Notes: a model not told the origin generated them from the letters alone. A stretch of 54,482 nt of DNA from Candidatus Poribacteria bacterium (GCA_022822785.1 JAJEAL010000040.1:1-54482), one strand, 5' to 3'. Counted from the first letter of the stretch, positions 17,706-25,899 are shown. Numbers and translations: made by a program.

Positions 17706-19367
17706 TTATTGAGCGATGAGTATGGTTACCCGATTTGGCTCGGCGGTGGACGGGTGATGCATGAGGAGGTCCTGCATTCCGTCCTTATTGAGGTCTACCA
17801 ACTGTGTGTATTCCTCGTAGGGCATGGTGACCGCTACCTTTTGAGGTTTCCGGGCGAACAGATTCGGTCCCGGCACACCGTTAAAAACGCGTAGTTCTTT
17901 CTGTCCATGCTGTACCAATAGGTCAGCACGTCCGTCGCCGTTCACATCTCCAAACAGCAACGACGGAAAGTGCATGGCTTTCTCCCCTGAATCGCCGGGG
18001 GTGTATGTCTTGATCTTGTACGCGGCGTCATGTTTGTCGGGATACGAGTTTCCCTCCATGCGGTAGAGATGGAAATCCAGCAATGCGGAATGCGTCACGA
18101 GCCCCCTTGCCAACATACCAATGATTTTGAAGATGCTCGGATCGATAACCGCAAACATTATATCAACCCGATCATCGTGGTCGAAGTCACGCGCGCCAAT
18201 CTCGAACGGGATACCGTCCGACCGAATCAGCGTATCAACCTTTTTCCCGAATACGGTGCCGCCGGGCGTCGGTGCGCCGAAGTGCACCTCGTAAGTCGAG
18301 CGCATATTCCACATCTCTGAGGTCTGCCCTAGGAAACGGCTGCTCCCTGCCTGCAACGAGAAGACCGCTAGATCGGCGATACCATCGTGGTTGACATCAG
18401 TCAACGCGTGCAGCACCCTCCCTGTCATGGCACCGGGCGCTCCGTGATCGAAACGCCGGCCGCGAACCCCATCCGGAGCAACAAGTGAGGCGAGGTCGTC
18501 GGAGTCGAAGGTTACCTCGGTTGTGAAGGTCTCAGCCACCGGAGAAAACAGTCCGCGCTCATCTTGATGATGAACGACGAAATGATCTTCGTTCCAGAAC
18601 ACGAGATCGCTGCGTCCATCTCGATTGTAATCTACCTCATGGATACGTCCTTGGTCCCACGGGGTGTATCGGTATCCGTCGGCTGCGTAGATTCTGCCCG
18701 TCTCAACGGGAGGACCAATCTTCACTGGGTCAGCGAACGCGCCGTCCTCCATCTGAATAAATATCCAGAAGCCATCGGCGTCCGGCACGACCAGATCATC
18801 GCGATTGTCGCCGTTGAGGTCCCGTGTAACGTCAACATGAGGGATTTCGTCTTCAGGAGGTAAGGTGTTAGAAACCACCGTCACCAGTGGGTGTTCCGCT
18901 GCGGAATCAAGATCGAACCAATTCAGGAAACCGTTCCTGTAAGTAATCAAGCGGTCACGTCCACCGATGTTTCCCACATCGACAAATAGCACTTCGGGGC
19001 CCAGCGTTGTCTCCAGTCTTAGGTCCCAACTGTCCTCACTGAACGTGTAGATGTGCAAGTAGCGGCTGTCGTCTGCGTCGATGTTCACCACGACAAGTTC
19101 TGCGGTAGTGTCATCGAGCAGAAACCCCGTCAAAACGGTCTGACGTTTCGCGGTGCCGGTGCCGACCTCATACCGCTCAAACCTAAATTCCGTGGGGACG
19201 GGCGACATCGGATCCGCTTCTTGACCGAACAACCCTGAACAGCCCGCCAAGAAAGCTCCAAAAATCAGCGTAAAGAACCGGCTGAATTCATAGTACTTCA
19301 TGTGATTAGTGGTTAGGTTAAGTTTTGTGAAAAGGAAGTGTTTGTAGACTAGGTTTCGCTTTTTCAT
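17706..19367 (-). CDS. FG-GAP/VCBS-repeat lipoprotein
   Basis: A 553-residue exported protein. The hydrophobic segment FFTLIFGAFLAGC carries a lipobox (LAGC), so it is probably a lipoprotein. The mature part has repeated calcium-binding FG-GAP-like motifs DxNGDxxxDL (DLNGDNRDDLVV, DYNRDGRSDLVF, DVNHDGIADLAV, DFDHDDRVDIMF, DVNGDGRADLLV, DLNKDGMQDLLM), consistent with a seven-bladed integrin-like propeller on the cell surface. The ATG at 19367 has AAAGGA upstream; the ATG at 19301 would place the signal peptide closer to the N-terminus but has no ribosome-binding site. A palindrome matching the TetR gene's operator lies 49 bases upstream, so it is the likely regulatory target. Confidence 0.85.
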   Translation of the reverse strand: MKKRNLVYKHFLFTKLNLTTNHMKYYEFSRFFTLIFGAFLAGCSGLFGQEADPMSPVPTEFRFERYEVGTGTAKRQTVLTGFLLDDTTAELVVVNIDADDSRYLHIYTFSEDSWDLRLETTLGPEVLFVDVGNIGGRDRLITYRNGFLNWFDLDSAAEHPLVTVVSNTLPPEDEIPHVDVTRDLNGDNRDDLVVPDADGFWIFIQMEDGAFADPVKIGPPVETGRIYAADGYRYTPWDQGRIHEVDYNRDGRSDLVFWNEDHFVVHHQDERGLFSPVAETFTTEVTFDSDDLASLVAPDGVRGRRFDHGAPGAMTGRVLHALTDVNHDGIADLAVFSLQAGSSRFLGQTSEMWNMRSTYEVHFGAPTPGGTVFGKKVDTLIRSDGIPFEIGARDFDHDDRVDIMFAVIDPSIFKIIGMLARGLVTHSALLDFHLYRMEGNSYPDKHDAAYKIKTYTPGDSGEKAMHFPSLLFGDVNGDGRADLLVQHGQKELRVFNGVPGPNLFARKPQKVAVTMPYEEYTQLVDLNKDGMQDLLMHHPSTAEPNRVTILIAQ

Positions 19368-19390
19368 CCCTGTTTTCCTTTCAGGATTCT

Positions 19391-19428
19391 CTATGTATTA
19401 ACATAGATAAATAACTTAACAGTGTTAA
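19391..19428 (-). promoter_or_regulatory. Operator palindromes upstream of the FG-GAP lipoprotein
   Basis: TTAACA-G-TGTTAA (19416-19428) is the same palindrome as that at 20239-20251 before the TetR gene. A second palindrome, CTATGT-ATTA-ACATAG (19391-19406), sits closer to the start codon. The rest of 19429-19600 contains only a decayed repeat end (ATGGTGAATTTTAAG, 19493-19507). Confidence 0.65.
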
Positions 19429-19600
19429 CATAGAAGCAAAAAAAATACGGCGACCTTCGCCATATAACTGAGGGGTGCTCATACATCGAATTGATGGTGA
19501 ATTTTAAGTCCATTTGTTTAAGGCACTACTGCAATGGTAACATACCGACGCAGTTTTCCGTTCCAAATAAACCGCGTACGCTCCTGAAATAGCTTAAAAT

Positions 19601-20206
19601 CTATGCCTTCAAACCCTCGATCATTGTGTCAATCACTGTGTCGATTAATTTGTCTTTTTCTGTCCAGGGGAAATCGGGAAAATCAATCAGGAGCAATGTG
19701 ACGCCGTGAACCGCAGACCACAGTGCCTGCCCGGTGGTTTCGACATCCACTTGGCGGAATGCCTGTTGTCGGACACACTCGGAAACCATCGCGCGCAGGT
19801 AATTAAACACCCTTTCGCCAACCGATCCTTCCCCTAGACCTAGCCCCTGCTGGAACTGGGGCCGGATGACAAACGTCAGCTTGTAATCTTGTGGATACTG
19901 TAGCCCAAATTCGACATAGGCTCTCCCACTTTTTCTTAGCGTCTCAATGGGGTTGCTTTTATCCCTGTTTAGCAGCTCCAGCGTATTTAACAGGCTCAAG
20001 AGGGTTTCTTTGCAAACAGAATCTAAAAGATCTGCCTTATCTTTGAAATAAAGGTAGATCGCTGTCGGTGAATACTCAATCTTATCAGCAATCTTCCGCA
20101 TAGAGACATTCTCGTAGCCTTCATTGACGAATAACTCTCGCGCTGCCGAAAGAATTTGCCGCTGTAACTGCTCTTTTTCTCTCGCTCTGCGTTCTTTAGT
20201 ACCCAT
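19601..20206 (-). CDS. TetR-family transcriptional regulator
   Basis: A 201-residue protein with an N-terminal TetR helix-turn-helix (ILSAARELFVNEGYENVSMRKIADKIEYSPTAIYLYFKDKADLLD, about 17-65) and a helical ligand/dimer domain ending FPWTEKDKLIDTVIDTMIEGL, like the TetR_C/WHG group. It most likely represses its own gene and the FG-GAP lipoprotein: the palindrome TTAACA-N-TGTTAA occurs at both promoters, and in its own promoter the operator abuts the -10. The ligand is unknown. Confidence 0.9.
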   Translation of the reverse strand: MGTKERRAREKEQLQRQILSAARELFVNEGYENVSMRKIADKIEYSPTAIYLYFKDKADLLDSVCKETLLSLLNTLELLNRDKSNPIETLRKSGRAYVEFGLQYPQDYKLTFVIRPQFQQGLGLGEGSVGERVFNYLRAMVSECVRQQAFRQVDVETTGQALWSAVHGVTLLLIDFPDFPWTEKDKLIDTVIDTMIEGLKA

Positions 20207-20238
20207 TGTTTTGCCCCCGATTTACACAGTAACTTTAC

Positions 20239-20279
20239 TTAACACTGTTAATTATACAGAATGTTTCCTCCCCTGTCAA
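20239..20279 (-). promoter_or_regulatory. TetR gene promoter with operator
   Basis: On the minus strand: TTGACA (20279-20274), 17 bases, TATAAT (20256-20251), a perfect consensus promoter. The palindrome TTAACA-C-TGTTAA (20239-20251) directly follows the -10, an ideal repressor position. Beyond it, 20280-20530 holds nothing I can identify. Confidence 0.78.
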
Positions 20280-20530
20280 GATTTTTTTTGTATCCGTAGC
20301 ATTTTTTATGTTTTCAAAGAACGATGCTCACAATAAACATCTATCAGCATCGAGTTTAGGGAAGGGAGATGGTATTCCATGTTCGACAATCTACTATTGG
20401 ACTGCCCGGTATAAAACCCACCAGACTAATCAGCCTGTGGTGTCCATTACACGGCGAACTACTCGCAAAGCGACCGATGCGGTGAAAGCCACCGTGCTTT
20501 TGTGCTTGCGAATAAACCGTCTCGAAATAC

Positions 20531-21028
20531 TCATTGGCAGGCCGAGCAGATACCAAGAATCTCGATCACTCTGGATTGAACCTGAAAGTCAAGTTTCTCG
20601 GCGGCGCTAGCAATACACTTCTCGATCGTGTGACTGACAAGCTCAGTAGCCTCGCCACACAATTTGCAGATGACAAACTGGCCGCGATGCGGTTCCTGTG
20701 GGAAGTCACACCCGATATAGGCGTTTAACGAGGCGATCCGATGAATCAAACCTTGCTCAAGCAGAAAGTCGAGGGCGCGGTAGATGGTTGGCGGTGCGGT
20801 TTTCCGGCCGCGTTTTTGAAAGGTGTCAAGAATATCGTAGGCGCCGATTGGCTTGTGGCTGGCGCACACGAGTTCAAAAACCTGTTTGCGTAGCTCGGTA
20901 AATCGCGCGCCTCGCCCCTGACAGATCGCCAAAGCCTTTGCCAATGCGTCTTTGACGCACTGAGAATGGTCATGAGTTGGTTTGGGAAAGGCGTCAAATG
21001 TTGTGTTTTCGGCATCCGTAAAAGACAT
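20531..21028 (-). CDS. zur: Fur-family zinc uptake regulator (Zur)
   Basis: A 165-residue metal-sensing repressor. Winged-helix DNA-binding domain (about 25-100, with TAPPTIYRALDFLLEQGLIHRI), then the metal/dimer domain with HRGQFVICKLCGE (CxxC 121-124) and C-terminal CSACQ (CxxC 161-164), the structural zinc site of Fur/Zur proteins. The Zur assignment rather than Fur rests on the operators: palindromes closely matching the proteobacterial Zur-box core ATGTTATA-N-TATAACAT lie over its own promoter and that of the divergent znuA-like gene. AAGGAG precedes the start. Confidence 0.88.
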   Translation of the reverse strand: MSFTDAENTTFDAFPKPTHDHSQCVKDALAKALAICQGRGARFTELRKQVFELVCASHKPIGAYDILDTFQKRGRKTAPPTIYRALDFLLEQGLIHRIASLNAYIGCDFPQEPHRGQFVICKLCGEATELVSHTIEKCIASAAEKLDFQVQSRVIEILGICSACQ

Positions 21029-21056
21029 ATCCCTAGCTCCTTATAAATGAAGGTGT

Positions 21057-21090
21057 ATGTTATATTATGACATAACGCTGTTTTTGTCAA
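21057..21090 (-). promoter_or_regulatory. zur promoter with Zur box
   Basis: ATGTTATA-T-TATGACAT (21057-21073) is a 17-bp palindrome with one mismatch. On the minus strand TTGACA (21090-21085), 17 bases, TAATAT (21067-21062) forms the promoter, so the box covers the -10. This predicts autoregulation of zur. Confidence 0.8.
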
Positions 21091-21192
21091 TGGATTCAAA
21101 ACGTCTTTTCCTTAGTGGAAAAGAACGATAGCGCCATCTTGTTTTCTTCGTTAAAGATTCAGTCAACTCCTCCTACCTAGAAGATTCCATTT

Positions 21193-21232
21193 TTGACTTG
21201 ACTTCTGATTTTGTTATGTTATAATATAACAT
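21193..21232 (+). promoter_or_regulatory. znuA promoter with perfect Zur box
   Basis: ATGTTATA-A-TATAACAT (21216-21232) has perfect 8-bp arms. TTGACT (21198-21203), 16 bases, TATAAT (21220-21225) places the -10 inside the box, so a bound repressor would block transcription when zinc is sufficient. Confidence 0.85.
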
Positions 21233-21236
21233 TATG

Positions 21237-21356
21237 ACTTACACAGTACATTCATAAGTCCCCCTGAGCACCCCTTTCACGGGGGAAATTCTTGTCAGGG
21301 GATTTAGGGGGTTAAAAATAAGAAAATCTACCCCCGTGTGCTAAGTTTGTGTAAGT
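21237..21356. repeat. Inverted-repeat element in the znuA leader
   Basis: ACTTACACA (21237-21245) and TGTGTAAGT (21348-21356) are perfect 9-bp inverted ends of a 120-bp element with C-rich then G-rich internal blocks (CCCCCTGA, GGGGATTTAGGGGG). It begins 5 bases after the Zur box and would be transcribed as part of the leader. Confidence 0.6.
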
Positions 21357-21389
21357 CCTGACATAACAAATTCAGAAGGAGTTGACAGA

Positions 21390-22370
21390 ATGGCTCGACA
21401 ATTTCTCAAGACGAATTTATGTTTGTTGGTGTTACTGCTGATGGTTACTGGTGGATGTCAAAAGGATAACACAGAAGCCCCCACAAATGCAAACCCTACA
21501 ACAGAAAAAAAACTTTACGTCGTCGCAACAACCAGCATGATTACTGACATTTTGAAAAATATTGGCAGAGATAGGATTGATGTCACCGGGATTGTCGGTG
21601 AAGGAGTTGACCCGCATCTCTATAAACCGACGGCGGGAGACGTCGAACGGCTAAAGGACGCTGAGATTATCTTCTACAACGGCTTGAATCTCGAAGTGAA
21701 AATTATGGGCGTTGTCCTCGATAAGATAGCGGATAAAACGAAGGCTGTCGCTGTCACGGCTGGGATCCTACGCTCACAATTTCGGACATCATCTGAATTT
21801 CAGGGCGGTTACGACCCACATGTCTGGCACGATGTGTCGCTCTGGATGAAAGCAGCTGAAAAGGTTCGAGACACCTTGGCTCAAGCGGACCCTAATAATG
21901 CCGAATATTATCGTTCTAACGCGAAGAATTACCTAGCAGCGTTGAAAATATTGCATGACGACCTACAAAATCTCGCGGCACAGATACCCGCTCAGCGTCG
22001 CGTTCTCGTCACGACGCACGATGCGTTCGGTTACCTCGGACGCGCTTACGGTTTCGAGGTGCGTGGGCTTCAAGGGTTGAACACAGAAACGGAAGCGGGC
22101 GTCGCCGATGTCAGAGACCTCGCGGCGTTTATTATTGAACATCGAATCCCGGCGATGTTCGTCGAAACCTCAACCCCGCCGCAGGGCATCGAGGCTGTTC
22201 AAGCCGCTGTGCAGGCGCAGGGGTTCGAGGTCGAAATCGGCGGTGGTCTTTTCGCCGATACGATGGGCACGCCCGGAACGCCTGAAGGGACGTATATCGG
22301 GTCCATGCGTCACAATATGGATACCATCATGAACGCCTTGAGAGCTGAGTTAGCTTATCAGAGGCAATGA
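21390..22370 (+). CDS. Zinc/manganese ABC transporter substrate-binding lipoprotein (ZnuA/TroA-like)
   Basis: A 326-residue periplasmic lipoprotein: hydrophobic start with lipobox TGGC (Cys23), then the cluster A-I metal-binding fold. Metal ligands are visible as His76 (GVDPHLYKP), His144 (YDPHVWHD) and later acidic residues; VETSTPPQGIEAV and DTMGTPGTPEGTYIG are typical of the TroA/MntA branch. It would capture Zn2+ (or Mn2+) for an ABC importer. No ATPase or permease gene lies in the window, so the partners must be elsewhere. A perfect Zur box covers its promoter, favouring zinc. AGAAGGAG lies upstream of ATG 21390. Confidence 0.9.
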   Translation: MARQFLKTNLCLLVLLLMVTGGCQKDNTEAPTNANPTTEKKLYVVATTSMITDILKNIGRDRIDVTGIVGEGVDPHLYKPTAGDVERLKDAEIIFYNGLNLEVKIMGVVLDKIADKTKAVAVTAGILRSQFRTSSEFQGGYDPHVWHDVSLWMKAAEKVRDTLAQADPNNAEYYRSNAKNYLAALKILHDDLQNLAAQIPAQRRVLVTTHDAFGYLGRAYGFEVRGLQGLNTETEAGVADVRDLAAFIIEHRIPAMFVETSTPPQGIEAVQAAVQAQGFEVEIGGGLFADTMGTPGTPEGTYIGSMRHNMDTIMNALRAELAYQRQ

Positions 22371-22443
22371 AGACGTGAAGCGTGAGACGTTATCGGCGAT
22401 TGAACCGGACGTTTAAGTGCCCCGATCAATCAGGAAACACGCA

Positions 22444-22782
22444 ATGCCGATTTATGAATTTGAATGTCCTGACTGTGATATTCTCTTTGAGGAACAGCTT
22501 CCCCTTGCACAGCTGGACGAAGTGGTTGTAGAGTGCCCCATCTGCTATACGCCTCGTGTCAAAAAGGTCATTAGTGCTCCCACCTTTCTCATCAGCCGGG
22601 GGCGCTCCAATCCATCCGGCGCTGAAGTAGATTTCGACGAGTCGGGTGACGAAGAGCCCGCTGGCCCTGGAGCGTTTGAGACCCCGGAGGCGCCCAGCCT
22701 CAGTCATCCGGTCGGTTGTGCATGCTGCTGGAATATTGGGGAGAATAGGCGTTCACCCGGCCGGATTTTAGAGGATGAGTGA
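22444..22782 (+). CDS. FmdB-like zinc-ribbon protein
   Basis: 112 residues from ATG 22444 (AGGAAA upstream; the frame is open to 22417). It begins MPIYEFECPDC and has a second CPIC, forming the zinc ribbon of the FmdB family, then an acidic, Pro-rich segment and an unusual C-terminal HPVGCACCWN cysteine cluster that could bind metal. It lies 73 bases after the znuA-like gene and upstream of the first COG0523 GTPase, on the same strand, so it is probably part of the Zur-controlled transcript. Confidence 0.8.
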   Translation: MPIYEFECPDCDILFEEQLPLAQLDEVVVECPICYTPRVKKVISAPTFLISRGRSNPSGAEVDFDESGDEEPAGPGAFETPEAPSLSHPVGCACCWNIGENRRSPGRILEDE

Positions 22783-22929
22783 TGAAGACAGTTCTCGATT
22801 CGGAGACTCAAGACGCTCAGTCAGATAGCAGTTTCTATACTTAAAATCAACATAAAAATATGCTAAAGCAGTCTGTGTCCTAAGTATAAATGCTTAGGCT
22901 TTAGACCTAAAGGAGTTTTCGGTAAGAAG

Positions 22930-24045
22930 ATGACTGAAATTCAAGACCTCACAGAACCGATTCCGGTGACCATCATCAGCGGCTTTTTAGGCGCGGGCAA
23001 AACCTCCCTGCTCAACCACATTCTCAACGCCGATCACGGATTGCGCGTGGCGGTATTGGTCAACGATTTTGGAGAGGTTAACATTGACGCCGAGTTGATC
23101 TCTGGCGTCTCTGGGGAATCCACCATTAACCTTTCCAACGGGTGTATCTGCTGCTCAATTCGCGACGACCTGCTTGAGGCCATGGTACAATTGGTTCAAC
23201 GTCCAGACCCGCCGGAGTATATCGTGGTTGAGACCAGCGGCGTATCTGACCCTCTGGCGGTTTCATTGACCTTCATGGCGCGCGAATTGCGGTCGGGTGC
23301 GCGAGTGGACAGTATGCTGACCGTGGTTGATTCCGATCAGATTGATCACGTAGACGGCAAGCATCGGGTGCTCGCGTTAGACCAAATCGCTATGGCAGAC
23401 ATTGTGGTACTGAACAAGGTTGACTTGGTCAATGATGAAAAACGGGAGAAATTGGCAGCCTTTGTCAAAAAGCTTGTTCCGAGGGCGCGTATCCTCGAAA
23501 CCACACACGGTAAGGTTCCGCTCGATTTGGTGCTCGGCGTCGGGACATACGACCTCCGCCGCTTTTCGGGGAAATCGGGCTTGGATGTTCACGTCCATGC
23601 CGATGGCGAGGCGCATGACCACGACCATGCACATGGCCGCGAGGATGACCACCATCACGAACACAGTCACGCGCACGACCATACGTTGGTTTTTAATACG
23701 TGGAGTTATACGACCGACAAACCGCTATCACATCAGGCAGTGCGTCAAGCAGTGAAGACCTTACCGGCGACGATTTACCGCGCCAAAGGCTTTGTCTATC
23801 TTGATGAGACTCCGGATCGGAAGGGAATCGTCCACGTTGTCGGCCAACGGGCGCGTTTGATTATTGGTGAGCCATGGGCCGACGAGAAACCGGGCACGCA
23901 GTTGGTTTTTATTGGTGAGTATGGCGGTATGGACGATTGCGAGTTGCAGTCACGTTTTGATGCGTGTCAAGCTACAGAGAAAACACGCCAAGATGCAGTT
24001 CTTGAGGACGCTTTTGAATTGCTTCGGGACCTTGTGGAGAGGTAG
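22930..24045 (+). CDS. COG0523 (CobW/ZNG1-type) GTPase metallochaperone 1
   Basis: A 371-residue G3E-family GTPase. Walker A SGFLGAGKTS (17-26), the diagnostic metal motif GCICC (71-75), ETSG switch region and NKVD base-recognition motif (162-165) are present. A His/Asp-rich stretch (221-251) follows, then the CobW C-terminal domain (KGFVYLDETP ... VFIGEYGG). These proteins deliver metal, often zinc, to client enzymes at the cost of GTP. AAAGGAG precedes the start. Context (znuA, zur, FmdB) supports a zinc-limitation role. No Zur box is seen directly upstream. Confidence 0.92.
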   Translation: MTEIQDLTEPIPVTIISGFLGAGKTSLLNHILNADHGLRVAVLVNDFGEVNIDAELISGVSGESTINLSNGCICCSIRDDLLEAMVQLVQRPDPPEYIVVETSGVSDPLAVSLTFMARELRSGARVDSMLTVVDSDQIDHVDGKHRVLALDQIAMADIVVLNKVDLVNDEKREKLAAFVKKLVPRARILETTHGKVPLDLVLGVGTYDLRRFSGKSGLDVHVHADGEAHDHDHAHGREDDHHHEHSHAHDHTLVFNTWSYTTDKPLSHQAVRQAVKTLPATIYRAKGFVYLDETPDRKGIVHVVGQRARLIIGEPWADEKPGTQLVFIGEYGGMDDCELQSRFDACQATEKTRQDAVLEDAFELLRDLVER

Positions 24046-24057
24046 AAGCGGCTTCTT

Positions 24058-24666
24058 ATGGGGAAATCAGTCATGTCTGGCAGAACTGGGGACGAATCTG
24101 CGCGTTGGTTAGGTACATTGAACAAGATCAGAAAGATCGGGACGATGCTGTTGGACCAACAGTTGTGGTGTTGGGGACAGGACATTCGCCGGGCAGAGGG
24201 AAATGCTTTGCTCGCCTACGGTTTTACCAAACATCGACCGCCGGAAGGCAAGCACGGAAGTACCGCTTATGAGTGGCGTAGCTCTGGCAGCAGTCGAGTT
24301 GTTTTATGGGGATTCGGGTTTTTCTACGGCGATAGGGACCGAGGAGGACTTTTCATGCAGCGTTACAAATTCGCGCCCAAACAGATAGCAGCGGTCGATT
24401 TTTCGTTGCCCATATGGAAGCCGGAGCAACTCCCTGAACTTACGCAGCCATGTGATGTGGAAGCGTGGCGTCACGTTTTCAGCTTGCTCACTCAAGGTTT
24501 CGCATGGATGGGCGCCTACGAACGGTGGATTATTTCTGAATACGGGCTTGACTATCGCCAACGGTGTACTGACGCATGGAAGAAGAAACGTGTTCCTGCA
24601 CACGAGATGGCTGCAAAGTGGTATGAACTCGTCGAATACTTACTTTCACAGCCTGGAAGCGATTGA
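24058..24666 (+). CDS. Conserved protein of unknown function linked to the COG0523 GTPase
   Basis: Up to 202 residues; the core starts at MLLDQQLWCWGQDIR (ATG 24145), and it is unclear whether translation starts there or at 24058. Conserved-looking features are LWCWGQD, RRVVLWGFGFFYG-like (SSRVVLWGFGFF), LPIWKPEQLPEL, and a helical C-terminus with WMGAYERWI. No signal peptide or metal motif. It follows the GTPase by 12 bases and ends before a terminator at 24755, so it closes that operon. Function unknown; a client of or partner for the GTPase is only a guess. Confidence 0.75.
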   Translation: MGKSVMSGRTGDESARWLGTLNKIRKIGTMLLDQQLWCWGQDIRRAEGNALLAYGFTKHRPPEGKHGSTAYEWRSSGSSRVVLWGFGFFYGDRDRGGLFMQRYKFAPKQIAAVDFSLPIWKPEQLPELTQPCDVEAWRHVFSLLTQGFAWMGAYERWIISEYGLDYRQRCTDAWKKKRVPAHEMAAKWYELVEYLLSQPGSD

Positions 24667-24704
24667 TAACCATCAAGCTCAGATAATAATTGTGCCGAAC
24701 AACC

Positions 24705-24782
24705 GCCCGACGATGTACGTCGTCGGGCTATCAAACCACGATGTAAAACCAAAAACCCGATTTTCATCGGGTGCCATTTTTT
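24705..24782 (+). terminator. Terminator region after the first GTPase operon
   Basis: Hairpin GCCCGACGA-TGTACG-TCGTCGGGC (24705-24728), then ACCCGAT-TTTC-ATCGGGT (24755-24772) followed after five bases by a run of six Ts (GCCATTTTTT). The second hairpin fits an intrinsic terminator. Confidence 0.7.
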
Positions 24783-24866
24783 AGGTTGGTGATGAAGTCA
24801 CCGGCCAAATCTTAACTTCATCAAACAATTTCAGCGGATGGTTATTTTGAAATAAGCACCGAGAAA

Positions 24867-24906
24867 ATTCATCACTACCCTTGAATGTCATTGGGTAGTG
24901 ATGAAT
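24867..24906 (+). promoter_or_regulatory. 14-bp hairpin enclosing the putative start of the [2Fe-2S] gene
   Basis: ATTCATCACTACCC (24867-24880) pairs perfectly with GGGTAGTGATGAAT (24893-24906) around a 12-base loop. The right arm contains the GTG/ATG candidate start codons (24898, 24901), so the stem could hide them, or the true start may lie further downstream. Confidence 0.55.
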
Positions 24907-25344
24907 CGCTATATTCGCAGGAGTATAACACACAGACAAAATATGAGAACAGATGGAATCGAATCGTCGCCCACGCTGGCATCAAGGCGGCGTGTCTTAG
25001 CACATACGCTGGTTTGTAAGGGATGTTGTTGTGGCGTGACAGAGAAACGAAAGCCGCCTGTACCGGTTGAGTGGCTCAAACAGGAGTGGCGGAATAGGCG
25101 GCTGTCCCCTTCAATAATATTGACAATCAGTGAAGGCTGCCTTGGGCCGTGCGATCTCGCAAATGTCGTCTGTATCACATCACCGCACGACGTCGTGTGG
25201 TTAGGACAGATAGACTCCCATCTACACTATGCGCGACTCGTGGATTGGGCGGAAGCCGTGGCACGAACAGATGCGCTACTTCCGTTGCCTTCAGCCTTTG
25301 ATATTCACCGTTTTGATCGGTTTCGATCTCCCTCGTTCAGTTAA
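24901..25344 (+). CDS. Thioredoxin-like [2Fe-2S] ferredoxin-domain protein
   Basis: About 147 residues from ATG 24901. A thioredoxin-like [2Fe-2S] fold is suggested by LVCKGCCCG followed about 45 residues later by EGCLGPCDLANVV and then VWLGQID ... YARLVDWAEA. Four or more Cys could ligate a cluster or metal. Similar ferredoxin-like proteins occur near metal-chelatase and CobW genes. The first 30 residues look poorly conserved, and a GTG just before LAHTLVCKG could be the real start. The gene lies upstream of the second GTPase operon. The following 25345-25619 has no identifiable feature. Confidence 0.68.
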   Translation: MNRYIRRSITHRQNMRTDGIESSPTLASRRRVLAHTLVCKGCCCGVTEKRKPPVPVEWLKQEWRNRRLSPSIILTISEGCLGPCDLANVVCITSPHDVVWLGQIDSHLHYARLVDWAEAVARTDALLPLPSAFDIHRFDRFRSPSFS

Positions 25345-25619
25345 AAAAAACAAGCGATCCGTGAATTACAAGGCTTCACCGTGGCAAGCGTTCGCCGGGC
25401 AGGTTCCTGTCGTACAGAGCTGCTGCATTGATACAAGCTTGATGACAGACAGTGTAGAGAGTTGTGCAACTGGTTGGCGTAGTTCCGTACACGCCTCCCG
25501 CAGAATAGAGACCGCGGACTTGAGAAAAATCTGGTCAGAATCGTGTGCGATGACCGATTCGTGGCGAGATTTTAGGTATTAAAACAGCATCATATACGAG
25601 GAAAGGAGGCCATACAACA

Positions 25620-25880
25620 GTGCTGAATTTTTTCAATTCGCAAAAAGAGAGTGACCCACAGCAACTCGGCCAAGTCAAATCGTGGGTCTCCCAAGCCTTT
25701 GACCTATCAGAAGACGTCTCCGTGATGGTTACTCAGTTGCAATGCACTGAAGAAGGCTGCCCGCCTGTTGAAACGGTCATTGCAATTATGAAGACGCCCG
25801 GGAAGCCCCGGCAATACAAGATTCACAAACCGCTGGCGGAGGTGGAGCAGACGGACATCGTTAGCTTGACCGCTGGCTAA
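25620..25880 (+). CDS. Small conserved protein preceding the second COG0523 GTPase
   Basis: 86 residues from a GTG start, with AAAGGAGG at 25600-25607. The compact sequence has the motif LQCTEEGCPPVETVIAI and the C-terminal YKIHKPLAEVEQTDI. The CxxxxC pair and frequent neighbourhood with CobW-type GTPases suggest a metal-linked accessory, but I cannot name a function. It is followed after 19 bases by the GTPase, so translation is probably co-ordinated. Confidence 0.78.
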   Translation: MLNFFNSQKESDPQQLGQVKSWVSQAFDLSEDVSVMVTQLQCTEEGCPPVETVIAIMKTPGKPRQYKIHKPLAEVEQTDIVSLTAG

Positions 25881-25899
25881 ATTCAACAAGGAGAGAAAG

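Noticed and set aside
20356-20556. 66-codon minus-strand ORF between TetR and zur, considered as a transporter remnant
   Set aside because: No similarity to znuB/znuC or any other family could be seen.
25229-25582. 117-codon ORF after the [2Fe-2S] gene
   Set aside because: Its first part overlaps the end of that gene in another frame, and the rest shows no domain or ribosome-binding site.
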